NCBI GenBank assembly: GCA_964596775.1
Contig: CAZQVN010000078.1
Location: 1 to 13,365 of the forward strand
Source of the DNA: CAZQVN01 sp964596775
GTDB taxonomy: Bacteria; Eisenbacteria; RBG-16-71-46; JABDJR01; JAWXBZ01
Reading direction: 5' to 3'
DNA: 13,365 nucleotides
In this document: positions 1 to 6,970 of the stretch, one piece after another
How positions within the stretch are numbered: the first letter of the stretch is position 1
How the letters are laid out: the number at the start of each line of letters is the position of its first letter
Notes under the pieces: generated by a model
Told to the model about the DNA's origin: nothing
What the model saw: only the letters and a program-made list of their open reading frames with translations
Databases searched by the model: none
Program-made: the position numbers and the translations under genes

Positions 1-1227
1 TTGACCCTGCTCGTTCAGAAATATGGCGGCACGTCCGTAGGAACCATCGAGAGAATTCTCGCGGTTGCCGACCGGATCGCCGCGCTCCGCCGGCAAGGAC
101 ACGACCTCGTGGTCGTCGTTTCCGCCATGGGCGACACCACCGACGACCTGCTGAGCCTGGCCGCCCGGATCACCGACAATCCGCACCGCCGCGAAATGGA
201 CATGCTGCTGACCGCCGGCGAACGGATATCCATGGCCCTCCTGTCGATGGCCCTGAACGCGGCGGGGTGTCCCGCCATCTCGTTTACCGGATCCCAGAGC
301 GGCATCATCACCGACTCCGGTCATGGGCGGGCCAGAATCCGGGACGTCAAGCCGTTCCGGATTCGCGACGAAATCGCCAGGGGGCGGGTGGTGATCGTGG
401 CCGGGTTCCAGGGGGTCAGCCCGGAAAAGGAAGTGACGACGCTCGGGCGAGGCGGCTCCGACACGTCCGCGGTGGCCCTGGCCGTGGCGTTCCGGGCGGA
501 GGAGTGCGCCATTTACACGGACGTGGACGGGGTGCTCACGGCGGACCCGCGGATCGTTCCCGGCGCGCGGCACATCCCGCGGCTCACGTTCGACGCCATG
601 CTCGAGTTCTCCTCGCGCGGGGCGGGCGTCGTATACTCCCGGGCGGTCGAGGTGGCCCGGAATCACCGCATGCCGCTCCGGATACTGAACAGCCTTCGGG
701 ACGGACCGGGCACCCTCATCGACGGAGAGATGTCCATGGAAGACAGGGGAGTTGTCGGGGTGACGGCGGAGGATCGGGTCGTCGGAGTCCGGCTCTCGGG
801 GTTGAAGTCGCCGGACACGGCCATCGCCATCATGTCGCGGCTTGCGGAGTCCAGCCTCGGGCCGGGCAGCCTGCACCAGTTTCCGGAAGCGGACGGCACC
901 TTCGGCATCGCGTTCACGATGCCCGACCGTCCGGATTCGGATCCGCTGCTGGCCGCGGCCGAAGGAATGGCCGCCGCCGCCGGGGGGGCGCTCCGTCGCG
1001 ACTCCAGCGTGGGGGCCGTGTCCGTCGTGGGCGGAGCCGTGATCAATGCCGCGGAATGGACCGCCAGGGCCCTGGGCTCCCTCGCCGGGGCAGGAATCCA
1101 CGTAAAGTCGATGACGTCCGGCGCCCTGTCCCTCACGTTTCTGGTGACCCGGGCGGACGTGCCCCGGGCGGTCCGGGCTCTTCACGAGGCGCTCGTCGAA
1201 ACGGACGGCGCGGCCCCCGGAGCCTGA
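1..1227 (+). CDS. lysC: Aspartate kinase (aspartokinase), monofunctional
   Basis: Phosphorylates L-aspartate with ATP, the first committed step to lysine/diaminopimelate, threonine and methionine; cytosolic. The N-terminus has the family start with K7-Y-G-G-T-S-V-G. G-R-G-G-S-D-T-S-A lies at 149-157 and T-D-V-D-G-V-L-T-A-D-P-R at 173-184, the nucleotide- and substrate-binding core. The rest (about 255-400) should be the paired ACT regulatory domains. The length of 408 aa is normal for a monofunctional enzyme. The start is TTG at base 1, which fits the usual family N-terminus, but the ribosome site lies outside the window, so a slightly longer protein cannot be excluded. The ACT region is diverged: the usual G-x-x-D-x-x-G-x-A motif reads G267-L-K-S-P-D-T-A, and the second ACT reads S-V-V-G-G-A-V-I-N. 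Feedback control may therefore differ from the well-studied enzymes (inference). The next gene, 112 nt downstream, has its own promoter. Confidence 0.96.
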   Translation: MTLLVQKYGGTSVGTIERILAVADRIAALRRQGHDLVVVVSAMGDTTDDLLSLAARITDNPHRREMDMLLTAGERISMALLSMALNAAGCPAISFTGSQSGIITDSGHGRARIRDVKPFRIRDEIARGRVVIVAGFQGVSPEKEVTTLGRGGSDTSAVALAVAFRAEECAIYTDVDGVLTADPRIVPGARHIPRLTFDAMLEFSSRGAGVVYSRAVEVARNHRMPLRILNSLRDGPGTLIDGEMSMEDRGVVGVTAEDRVVGVRLSGLKSPDTAIAIMSRLAESSLGPGSLHQFPEADGTFGIAFTMPDRPDSDPLLAAAEGMAAAAGGALRRDSSVGAVSVVGGAVINAAEWTARALGSLAGAGIHVKSMTSGALSLTFLVTRADVPRAVRALHEALVETDGAAPGA

Positions 1228-1266
1228 CGCCGCCTGTTCTCCCGCCCCGGCTGACGGAAACCGCAA

Positions 1267-1295
1267 TTGCCCGGCCTCCTCTCATGGCCTATACT
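1267..1295 (+). promoter_or_regulatory. Sigma-70-type promoter for the metF/HMT gene
   Basis: TTGCCC (1267-1272) and TATACT (1290-1295) are separated by exactly 17 nt. The -10 matches consensus at 5 of 6 bases and the -35 at 4 of 6. Transcription would start near 1302, leaving a leader of about 38 nt that contains the AGGAGA ribosome site at 1328-1333. The leader is too short to hold a SAM or cobalamin riboswitch. Visual call only. Confidence 0.55.
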
Positions 1296-1339
1296 CTTCA
1301 TTCGCTTTTACCCCCCCGGACACGAGCAGGAGATCGATC

Positions 1340-3217
1340 TTGACCGAAACGACGTCACCGGCGCGCAGAAAGCCCTTCCAGGAAGCCCTCGGGCGCGAAT
1401 TCCTCGTTTTTGACGGCGCCATGGGCACGATGCTCTACACGGAGGGCATCCCGTTCACCCAGTGCTTTGACGGGATGAACCTCGTGAAGCCCGATGTGGT
1501 CCGTCGCGTGCACCGGGCCTACCTTGACGCCGGCGCCGATATCGTGGAAACGAACACGTTCGGGGCCAACCGCTACCGGCTGGCCGAGCACGGGATCGCG
1601 GCCAAGGCCCGCGACATCAATCTCGAGGGCGCGCGGCTGGCCCGTGCCGAGGCCGGGTATTCCGCGTACGTGGCCGGCGCCGTGGGGCCCATCGGAAAGC
1701 CCCTGGCGCCGATCGGCGTCATCCCTCCGGACGAGGCCGAAGCGGCTTTCCGGGAACAGATCGAGGCGCTGGCCCAGGGGGGCGTGGATCTCCTGGTGAT
1801 CGAAACCATGTCCGACCTCAACGAGATGCTGCGGGCGGTGACGGCGGCCCGGGCGGTGGCGTCGCACCTTCCGATCGTGGCCCAGATGACGTTCTCCGAG
1901 GAGGGAAAGACGATCATCGGCAACAAGCCGGCGGAGATCGCCCGGAAGCTCACCGACCTTGGCGTTGCGGCCATCGGTGCCAACTGTTCCGTGGGGCCCC
2001 AGGGCATTCTGGACGTGATCGAAAAGATCGCCGCGGCCACTCCGCTGCCGCTGGCCGCCCAGCCCAACGCCGGTCTCCCCCACCTCGTCGGCGGCCGGTT
2101 TCTCTACCTGGCTACGCCGGAATACTTCGAGGAGTACACGCGGAAGCTCGCCGACGCCGGAGTCTCGCTGATCGGCGGGTGCTGCGGAACGACGCCGGAA
2201 CACGTGTCGGCGATCCGCCGGGCCGGAGCCGGCATCAAGGTGGGTCCGCGCACCCCGTCGCAGGGAGCCGACAGCGGCCCGATCGAGGTCTTCGAACCCG
2301 ATCCGCTCCCCTCCGGCGCCACCGCCGGCGAACGGTCCTCGTTCGGCGAAAAGCTGGGACGTCGCTTCGTCGTTTCGGTGGAGATCGATCCTCCGCGGGG
2401 CCACGACCTGGAAAAGTACCTGCAGGGGGCGCTCATGCTGCGCCAGAAGGGCGCGGATGCCATCAACATCGCCGACAGCCCCCTCGGGCGACCGCGCATG
2501 GCCCCCATGGCCATGGGGCACATCATCCAGCGTGACGCGGGGATCGACCCGATCATTCACGTCTGCTGCCGGGACCGGAATCTCCTCGCCCTGCAGTCGG
2601 AGCTGATGGGCGCGCATGCCCTGGGGATCCGGAACCTGATGCTCATCACCGGCGACCCGGTGCAGCGGGGCGACTATCTCAAGGCTTCGGACGTCTTCGA
2701 CCTGGACGCGATCGGATTGATCCGCCTGGCCGCCTGCCTGAACCGGGGCACGGATCTCGCAGGCAAGCCGGTGGACCGGCCGACGTCCTTCCTGATCGGC
2801 TGCGGTGCCAACCCCACGGCCGTCGATCTCGACCGTGACGTCGAGCGTCTTCATGAAAAGGTGGCCCAGGGGGTGGACTACGTGTTCACCCAGCCGCTCT
2901 ACGATCCGAAGGATCTGGAGAGCTACCTCAAGCGCACCGAAAGTCTCAAGGTTCCGATCTGCGTCGGAATCCTGCCTCTGCGCAACCACCGCCACTCCGA
3001 GTTTCTGCACAATGAGGTTCCGGGGATGAGAGTCCCCGAAGCCATCCGGGACCGGATGCAGAAGGCCGGCGAGCAGGGCGCCCAGGAAGGTGTGGCGATC
3101 GCCAGGGAGTTCCTGACCGAGGTCAAGTCGATGGTGGCCGGGGCCTACCTGATGCCCCCGTTCAACCGCTTCGACATGGCGGCCGACGTCATGGAAGGGT
3201 TCGTCGAGACGGACTGA
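1340..3217 (+). CDS. metF: Bifunctional homocysteine S-methyltransferase / 5,10-methylenetetrahydrofolate reductase
   Basis: A 625-aa two-domain fusion of the same layout as Bacillus subtilis YitJ. Residues ~15-295 form a homocysteine S-methyltransferase barrel: F-D-G-A-M-G-T at 24-30, E70-T-N-T-F-G-A-N, and zinc-ligand cysteines C216 (G-A-N-C-S) and C281-C282 (G-G-C-C-G-T-T). A Pro/Gly/Ser-rich linker (~300-335) leads to the reductase domain (~335-620): E349 in V-S-V-E-I-D-P-P-R-G, C-R-D-R-N at 410-414, I-T-G-D-P at 436-440, F-T-Q-P-L-Y-D at 516-522, and P-F-N-R-F near the end. The reductase makes 5-methyl-THF with a flavin; the first domain methylates homocysteine to methionine. No cobalamin-binding or activation domain is present. 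The start is TTG, chosen because AGGAGA sits 6 nt upstream. It follows lysC with the same orientation and a related pathway. Confidence 0.93.
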   Translation: MTETTSPARRKPFQEALGREFLVFDGAMGTMLYTEGIPFTQCFDGMNLVKPDVVRRVHRAYLDAGADIVETNTFGANRYRLAEHGIAAKARDINLEGARLARAEAGYSAYVAGAVGPIGKPLAPIGVIPPDEAEAAFREQIEALAQGGVDLLVIETMSDLNEMLRAVTAARAVASHLPIVAQMTFSEEGKTIIGNKPAEIARKLTDLGVAAIGANCSVGPQGILDVIEKIAAATPLPLAAQPNAGLPHLVGGRFLYLATPEYFEEYTRKLADAGVSLIGGCCGTTPEHVSAIRRAGAGIKVGPRTPSQGADSGPIEVFEPDPLPSGATAGERSSFGEKLGRRFVVSVEIDPPRGHDLEKYLQGALMLRQKGADAINIADSPLGRPRMAPMAMGHIIQRDAGIDPIIHVCCRDRNLLALQSELMGAHALGIRNLMLITGDPVQRGDYLKASDVFDLDAIGLIRLAACLNRGTDLAGKPVDRPTSFLIGCGANPTAVDLDRDVERLHEKVAQGVDYVFTQPLYDPKDLESYLKRTESLKVPICVGILPLRNHRHSEFLHNEVPGMRVPEAIRDRMQKAGEQGAQEGVAIAREFLTEVKSMVAGAYLMPPFNRFDMAADVMEGFVETD

Positions 3218-3226
3218 TACCGACGC

Positions 3227-3246
3227 CTCCGCGGGGAGCCGCAGAG
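3227..3246. terminator. Weak hairpin between convergent genes
   Basis: CTCCGCGG, loop GGAG, CCGCAGAG. On the minus strand all eight positions can pair (one G-U); on the plus strand there is one C-A mismatch. It sits in the 75-nt gap between the convergent metF and leucine dehydrogenase stops, where a shared terminator is expected. No T-run follows on either strand, so intrinsic termination is doubtful. Confidence 0.25.
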
Positions 3247-3292
3247 CTTCGAGCCCAGCGTGACCTGCGGGGCGCTCGGGCGAACGCGCACG

Positions 3293-4378
3293 TCAGTGCG
3301 GCCGCTGCCCGCCGGTGCGGATGCTCTGTGTCGAGGCGATGGCGCGGATCCGCTTTTCGGCCAGTCGGTTGGCCGCTTCGTACGTCGGAATGTCCTCCGC
3401 CTCCGCCATGCCGATGATCTGCCGGATGATCGTGTAGATCGCGTTGACCTGGGTCGTGGCCAGTTCCCTGTTGTATCCGACGAGCTCGTTGGCCACGTTG
3501 ATCAGCCCTCCGGCGTTGATCACGAAATCCGGAGCGTAGAGAATGCCCCGGCTTCGCAGCGCCGCCCCGTCCTGTTCCTCGTCCGCCAGCTGGTTGTTGG
3601 CGGACCCGGCAATCACCTTCGCCTTGAGGCGCGGGATCGTGGCGGCATTGACGGTGCCCCCGAGAGCCGCCGGGGCAAAGATATCGACGGGCGCGTCGTA
3701 AATGGCATCCGGGCTCATGGCTTCCGCGCCGAACTCGGATACCGCCTGCCGGACTCTCTCCTGGTCGAGGTCGGTCACGAAGATCCTCGCGCCCTCCTCG
3801 CTGAGGTGTCTCGCGAGATGCCAGCCGGTGTTGCCCATTCCCTGGATTGCCACGCTGCGCCCGGACAGGTCGTCGGTGCCGAACGCGGACAGCGCGCAGG
3901 CCTTCATGCCACGGAAGACGCCGAGCGCCGTGAACGGTGAGGGATCGCCGCTGCCGCCCAGCGCCTTGGGAATCCCGGTAACGTAATGGGTTTCCTTGCG
4001 GACATCCACCATGTCCGGCACCGTCGTTCCCACGTCCTCGGCGGTGATGTACCGCCCCGCCAGCCCCTCGATGAACCGACCGAAGGCGCGGAACATGGCC
4101 TCGGACTTGTCCTTCTTCGGGTCCCCGATGATGACCGCCTTGCCGCCGCCCAGATTCAGGCCGGCGGCCGCGGCCTTGTAAGTCATTCCGCGGGACAGCC
4201 GGCAGACATCCTCCAGGGCCTCGTCCTCGCTGGTATAAGGCCACATCCGGCAACCGCCGAGCGCGGGACCGAGCGTCGTGTCATGGATGGCTATGATGGC
4301 CTTCAGGCCGGAGGCCTTGTCCGAACAGACGACCAGTTGCTCATGCTCGTTTCGGGCAAGGCGTTCGAATATCTTCAT
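3293..4378 (-). CDS. ldh: Leucine dehydrogenase (branched-chain amino acid dehydrogenase)
   Basis: NAD-dependent reversible oxidative deamination of leucine/valine/isoleucine to 2-oxo acids and ammonium; cytosolic. Near-colinear with the Bacillus leucine dehydrogenases from memory, at 361 aa. Visible signatures: I-H-D-T-T-L-G-P-A-L-G-G (31-42), K68 in the M-T-Y-K segment, G-L-N-L-G-G-G-K80, D115 in T-A-E-D-V-G-T-T, the Rossmann loop G180-M-G-N-T-G, acidic D203 ending beta-2 (NAD preference), G-S-A-N-N-Q-L (258-264) and N-A-G-G-L-I-N-V (288-295). The conserved lysine pair and D115 are the catalytic set of this superfamily. L40 and A113, known side-chain-pocket positions, match leucine dehydrogenase, while the G-G-V-I-N of Bacillus reads G-G-L-I-N here. 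ATG start with AAGGGA 7 nt upstream (4386-4391). Divergent from nfo, convergent with metF. Confidence 0.92.
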   Translation of the reverse strand: MKIFERLARNEHEQLVVCSDKASGLKAIIAIHDTTLGPALGGCRMWPYTSEDEALEDVCRLSRGMTYKAAAAGLNLGGGKAVIIGDPKKDKSEAMFRAFGRFIEGLAGRYITAEDVGTTVPDMVDVRKETHYVTGIPKALGGSGDPSPFTALGVFRGMKACALSAFGTDDLSGRSVAIQGMGNTGWHLARHLSEEGARIFVTDLDQERVRQAVSEFGAEAMSPDAIYDAPVDIFAPAALGGTVNAATIPRLKAKVIAGSANNQLADEEQDGAALRSRGILYAPDFVINAGGLINVANELVGYNRELATTQVNAIYTIIRQIIGMAEAEDIPTYEAANRLAEKRIRAIASTQSIRTGGQRPH

Positions 4379-4415
4379 GGTGATGTCCCTTCGTTCCGAA
4401 CCGTATGTGTTTGTA

Positions 4416-4427
4416 TCGGGATCCCGA
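4416..4427. promoter_or_regulatory. 12-bp perfect palindrome upstream of leucine dehydrogenase, possible operator
   Basis: TCGGGATCCCGA is self-complementary over all 12 bases and lies 37 nt upstream of the leucine dehydrogenase ATG, in the divergent 209-nt gap to nfo. It is the size and place of a dimeric repressor site, but a single short palindrome is weak evidence. I could not place a convincing -35/-10 pair for the dehydrogenase in this gap. Confidence 0.22.
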
Positions 4428-4587
4428 AGCCCACGCGCCGGGGTGTGCGTGCCGGGGCGGCAGTAAGGACCGGATGTGGGCGGGCTGGTTCTGCAAAGCG
4501 ACTGGCAGTGTATCGAACCACCCCGGGTGCGTCAACGCCCGGTGGCCGGGTGGCGGGGTCGGCCTTCCGGCATTAAGATGCACGGCC

Positions 4588-5439
4588 ATGCTCATCGGCG
4601 CTCACATGTCCGTGGCCGGAGGAGTCGACAGGTCCGTGGACCGGGCCGTCGAGACCGGTTGCCGGACTATGCAGATCTTCACGAAGAATGCGAACCGCTG
4701 GACGGCACCGCCGCTGGATCCGGAGGCCGTCATCCGTTTTCGGTCGGCCCTGGCCGGATCGGGGGTCGGCCCGGTCGTGTCGCACGATTCCTACCTGATC
4801 AACCTGGCCAGTCCGGATCCGGCGCTGCGCGCGAAATCACGGAACGCGTTTCTCGATGAGATGGAACGGGCCGGACAACTCGGGCTGCTGGGAGTGGTCA
4901 CGCATCCGGGTGCCCACATGGGGGACGGCGAGGAGGCCGGGTTGGACCGGATCGGAACGGAGGTGGCCCGCGTGCTCGCCGAGACCTCCGACAGCGACGT
5001 GATGATCCTGATCGAGAACACGGCCGGACAGGGGTCGAGTCTCGGATGGCGTTTTCGACACCTGGCCCGTATTCTCGAGCTCGCCGATGGAAACGAACGG
5101 ATCGGCGTGTGCCTGGACACGTGCCATCTTCACGCCGCGGGATACGACCTGACTTCGGAAGCCGCGTACAGGGAGACTCTCGAAGAGTTCGACGGGCTCG
5201 TCGGCCTGAACCGGCTCCGGGTCCTGCACATGAACGATTCGAAGAATCCGCCCGGCAGTCGCGTGGACCGCCACACGGACATCGGCGCGGGAACGCTGGG
5301 GCTGGAGCCGTTCCGCTACATCATGCGGGATCGACGGCTGGCCGGCATCCCCAAGATTCTCGAGACACCCAAGGGGGATGACCCGGTGGCCGGGGATCGC
5401 CGGAATCTGCGCACGCTGGAGATGCTGGCGGCGGATTGA
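4588..5439 (+). CDS. nfo: Endonuclease IV (AP endonuclease)
   Basis: Cuts the DNA backbone 5' to abasic sites in base-excision repair, using three zinc ions. The 283-aa protein has the full ligand set by alignment to the E. coli enzyme: H66, H106, E143, D177, H180, H214, D227, H229 and E259. The signatures are H-P-G-A-H (106-110), C-L-D-T-C-H (175-180), H-M-N-D-S-K (214-219) and D227-R-H-T-D. The reading frame is open back to an ATG at 4405, but the family N-terminus (M-L-I-G-A-H-M-S-V-A-G-G) begins at 4588 and the preceding translation is low-complexity, so 4588 is chosen. No Shine-Dalgarno precedes it. A TAAGAT at 4574-4579 ends 8 nt before the ATG, so the mRNA may be leaderless or nearly so (weak; no good -35). 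Divergent from leucine dehydrogenase; the cvpA-like gene follows 60 nt downstream. Confidence 0.95.
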   Translation: MLIGAHMSVAGGVDRSVDRAVETGCRTMQIFTKNANRWTAPPLDPEAVIRFRSALAGSGVGPVVSHDSYLINLASPDPALRAKSRNAFLDEMERAGQLGLLGVVTHPGAHMGDGEEAGLDRIGTEVARVLAETSDSDVMILIENTAGQGSSLGWRFRHLARILELADGNERIGVCLDTCHLHAAGYDLTSEAAYRETLEEFDGLVGLNRLRVLHMNDSKNPPGSRVDRHTDIGAGTLGLEPFRYIMRDRRLAGIPKILETPKGDDPVAGDRRNLRTLEMLAAD

Positions 5440-5499
5440 CGTCTGGCTGCGGGAGAGCGCGGCCTGTGACCCACTGACTTGAAAGTGTGAGGTGCACTG

Positions 5500-6024
5500 G
5501 TGGAGCAGTTATCGCAGGTGAACTGGCTGGACGCCACGTTTCTCGTCATCATCGCATTGTCGGTGATCGGGGGAATCCTCCGCGGACTCGCCCGGGAGAT
5601 TCTCGGATTGGCCGGCATCGTCGCGGGCACCATTCTGGCGCTGTCCTTCGCGCCCCGCTGGTCGCCGGTTCTGGAAAGGTGGCTGCCCGCGCAGGCCGCC
5701 TACGCGGTGATGTTCGTGCTCATGCTGATCGGGACGATGATTCTCGCGGACCTTGTCGGACAACTGGCCACACGCCTGCTCAAGGCCGTCAAGCTGTCCA
5801 TTCCGAACCGCCTGGCCGGCGGCCTGTTCGGAGCGGCACGCGGGGCCCTGTTGTCCATCGTGCTGTTCCTCGGTCTTCTGTTCTTCACGGACGACCCGAT
5901 GCGCCTGACCTCGGGATCACGACTGGCGCCCTGGGCGGCGCTCGGAACGCGGGTTGTCCTGCGCTGGCTCCCGGAACAGCACATGCGCTACCTGGAGGTG
6001 CGCATGCCGGGCGAGAAAGTCTGA
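5500..6024 (+). CDS. cvpA: CvpA family integral membrane protein
   Basis: A 174-aa inner-membrane protein with about four hydrophobic spans (roughly 11-27, 33-50, 65-88, 108-130). Family-like features are the G-I-L-R-G-L-A-R-E segment (25-33) after the first span, and N103-R-L-A-G-G-L-F-G-A-A-R-G before the last one. The family was named for colicin V production in E. coli; its biochemical role is not settled, and envelope homeostasis has been proposed. The C-terminal ~45 residues are soluble. The start is GTG, supported by GAGGTG (5489-5494) 5 nt upstream. It probably shares a transcript with nfo, 60 nt upstream, since no promoter is visible between them. The assignment rests on topology and the Arg/Gly loops, so it is somewhat less certain than for the enzymes. 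Confidence 0.8.
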   Translation: MEQLSQVNWLDATFLVIIALSVIGGILRGLAREILGLAGIVAGTILALSFAPRWSPVLERWLPAQAAYAVMFVLMLIGTMILADLVGQLATRLLKAVKLSIPNRLAGGLFGAARGALLSIVLFLGLLFFTDDPMRLTSGSRLAPWAALGTRVVLRWLPEQHMRYLEVRMPGEKV

Positions 6025-6129
6025 GGCTGCGTCTTCACGACCCAGGCTTTCCGGCAGCGAGCACCCCGGTGTCGGCCGGACCATGAACGCGGGCTTGGCC
6101 CGCCACACCGCCGGGTGAATCGGGGGAAA

Positions 6130-6149
6130 GTGGATCCCTCAGGATCCAC
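6130..6149. repeat. Short inverted repeat downstream of cvpA
   Basis: GTGGATCC, loop CTCA, GGATCCAC: a perfect 8-bp stem with a 4-nt loop between the convergent cvpA and secreted-protein genes. On the plus strand it could end the nfo-cvpA transcript, though no T-run follows. On the minus strand only TTT follows. It may be a backup to the strong terminator at 6164-6199. Confidence 0.35.
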
Positions 6150-6163
6150 GATTCAAGGATCAT

Positions 6164-6199
6164 AAAAAAGAAGGGGCCGGGAGAATATCCCGGCCCCTT
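6164..6199 (-). terminator. Intrinsic terminator of the paralogous secreted-protein operon
   Basis: AAGGGGCCGGG (6171-6181), loop AGAATAT, CCCGGCCCCTT (6189-6199): a perfect 11-bp GC-rich stem. Read on the minus strand it is followed by C and then TTTTTT (6169 to 6164). It begins 24 nt past the stop of the gene ending at 6223. This is the clearest terminator in the window and shows that the transcript from the 7669/6930 genes ends here. Confidence 0.93.
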
Positions 6200-6222
6200 C
6201 CCTTGAAATCCTGAAAATCGAA

Positions 6223-6930
6223 TCAGTTCTGGATCAGCGACTTGATGCGACCCCATGTGGAATTCTCCGTCGGAACGGGGCATTCCCAGAGATCGAACTT
6301 GCCGTCGCAGGAGCGGATGTAGCCCGCAGGCGTACCGCTGACCCCGCGTTGCCACACACCGATGAGCCGGCCGTGGTTTCCGTTGGCGTCCGGACAGAGG
6401 TTCAGGAGGTGAAGCTGCGTTCCACCGGTGTACTTGACGTTGGCGTTGTAGTTGCCGCCGTTGTTGCCGGTATTGGACACCGTCTTGAAGCTGCTGAGCG
6501 TGCCGGACAGGATCAGTTCACCGTCTTCGAACGAGGACGGCGCCGTGGCGTTCGGAGGATTCGTGCCGTAGTTGCGATCCGGCGTCGTGTCCTTGTAGAA
6601 CCGGAACGCGCCGCCCGTGTAGTTCGTCTGCCACTGGATATTGGCGATGTTCACGCCACCCTGCGACGTCAGCTGGTCGATGACGAACGTGTACTCCACA
6701 CCGGGTCCGAGCGTGTTTCCGGCAAGCGGACCGAAGAATCCGGCATCCACCTTGCCGACGATCGTCAGCGGATTTCCGGCGATGGACTGGTGCGGAAGAA
6801 CGAAATTGGGCTCGTACGCAAACGACTCCAGAGGACCCCAGTCAATGAAGGGATCGTAGGCTTCCGCCTGTGTCGACAGAGCGCCGACCAGAATCGCTGC
6901 CGCGAGGAGTGATGTACCTCTAAACTTCAT
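6223..6930 (-). CDS. Exported protein of unknown function, paralogue 2 of tandem pair
   Basis: A 235-aa protein with a signal peptide: M-K-F-R-G, a hydrophobic stretch (8-19), and A-E-A at 22-24 before Y25 as the likely signal peptidase I site. No membrane span follows. The mature part is rich in Gly, Asn, Thr and aromatics, as in beta-sandwich extracellular proteins, with three cysteines (179, 208, 217). It is a diverged paralogue of the protein encoded just upstream: matching segments include E-Y-T-F (79-82), Y-T-G-G-A-F-R-F-Y (104-112), F-E-D-G-E-L-I-L-S-G (134-143) and the tail P-V-P-T-E-N-S-T-W-G-R-I-K-S (218-231), four residues before the end. ATG start with AAAGGGGG at 6936-6943. The 40-nt gap to its paralogue means one transcript, ended by the terminator at 6164-6199. 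I recognise no named family; location is periplasm, surface or medium. Confidence 0.85.
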   Translation of the reverse strand: MKFRGTSLLAAAILVGALSTQAEAYDPFIDWGPLESFAYEPNFVLPHQSIAGNPLTIVGKVDAGFFGPLAGNTLGPGVEYTFVIDQLTSQGGVNIANIQWQTNYTGGAFRFYKDTTPDRNYGTNPPNATAPSSFEDGELILSGTLSSFKTVSNTGNNGGNYNANVKYTGGTQLHLLNLCPDANGNHGRLIGVWQRGVSGTPAGYIRSCDGKFDLWECPVPTENSTWGRIKSLIQN

Positions 6931-6970
6931 TTCTGCCCCCTTTCAAGCCGTGGCCCTTGGGCCACAGGCG

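Noticed and set aside
267..1343. Long plus-strand open frame overlapping lysC
   Set aside because: Arg/Gly/Pro-rich frame-shift shadow of aspartate kinase; no motifs.
1355..3010. Long (551-codon) minus-strand open frame opposite metF
   Set aside because: A shadow of a GC-rich coding frame: His/Arg/Gly-heavy composition, no domains, and the plus strand encodes an unmistakable enzyme.
3189..4253. Minus-strand 354-codon frame over leucine dehydrogenase
   Set aside because: Alternate-frame shadow of the well-supported dehydrogenase gene.
4405..4587. 61-codon N-terminal extension of endonuclease IV
   Set aside because: The family N-terminus starts at 4588; the extension has no similarity to the family and overlaps the divergent control region.
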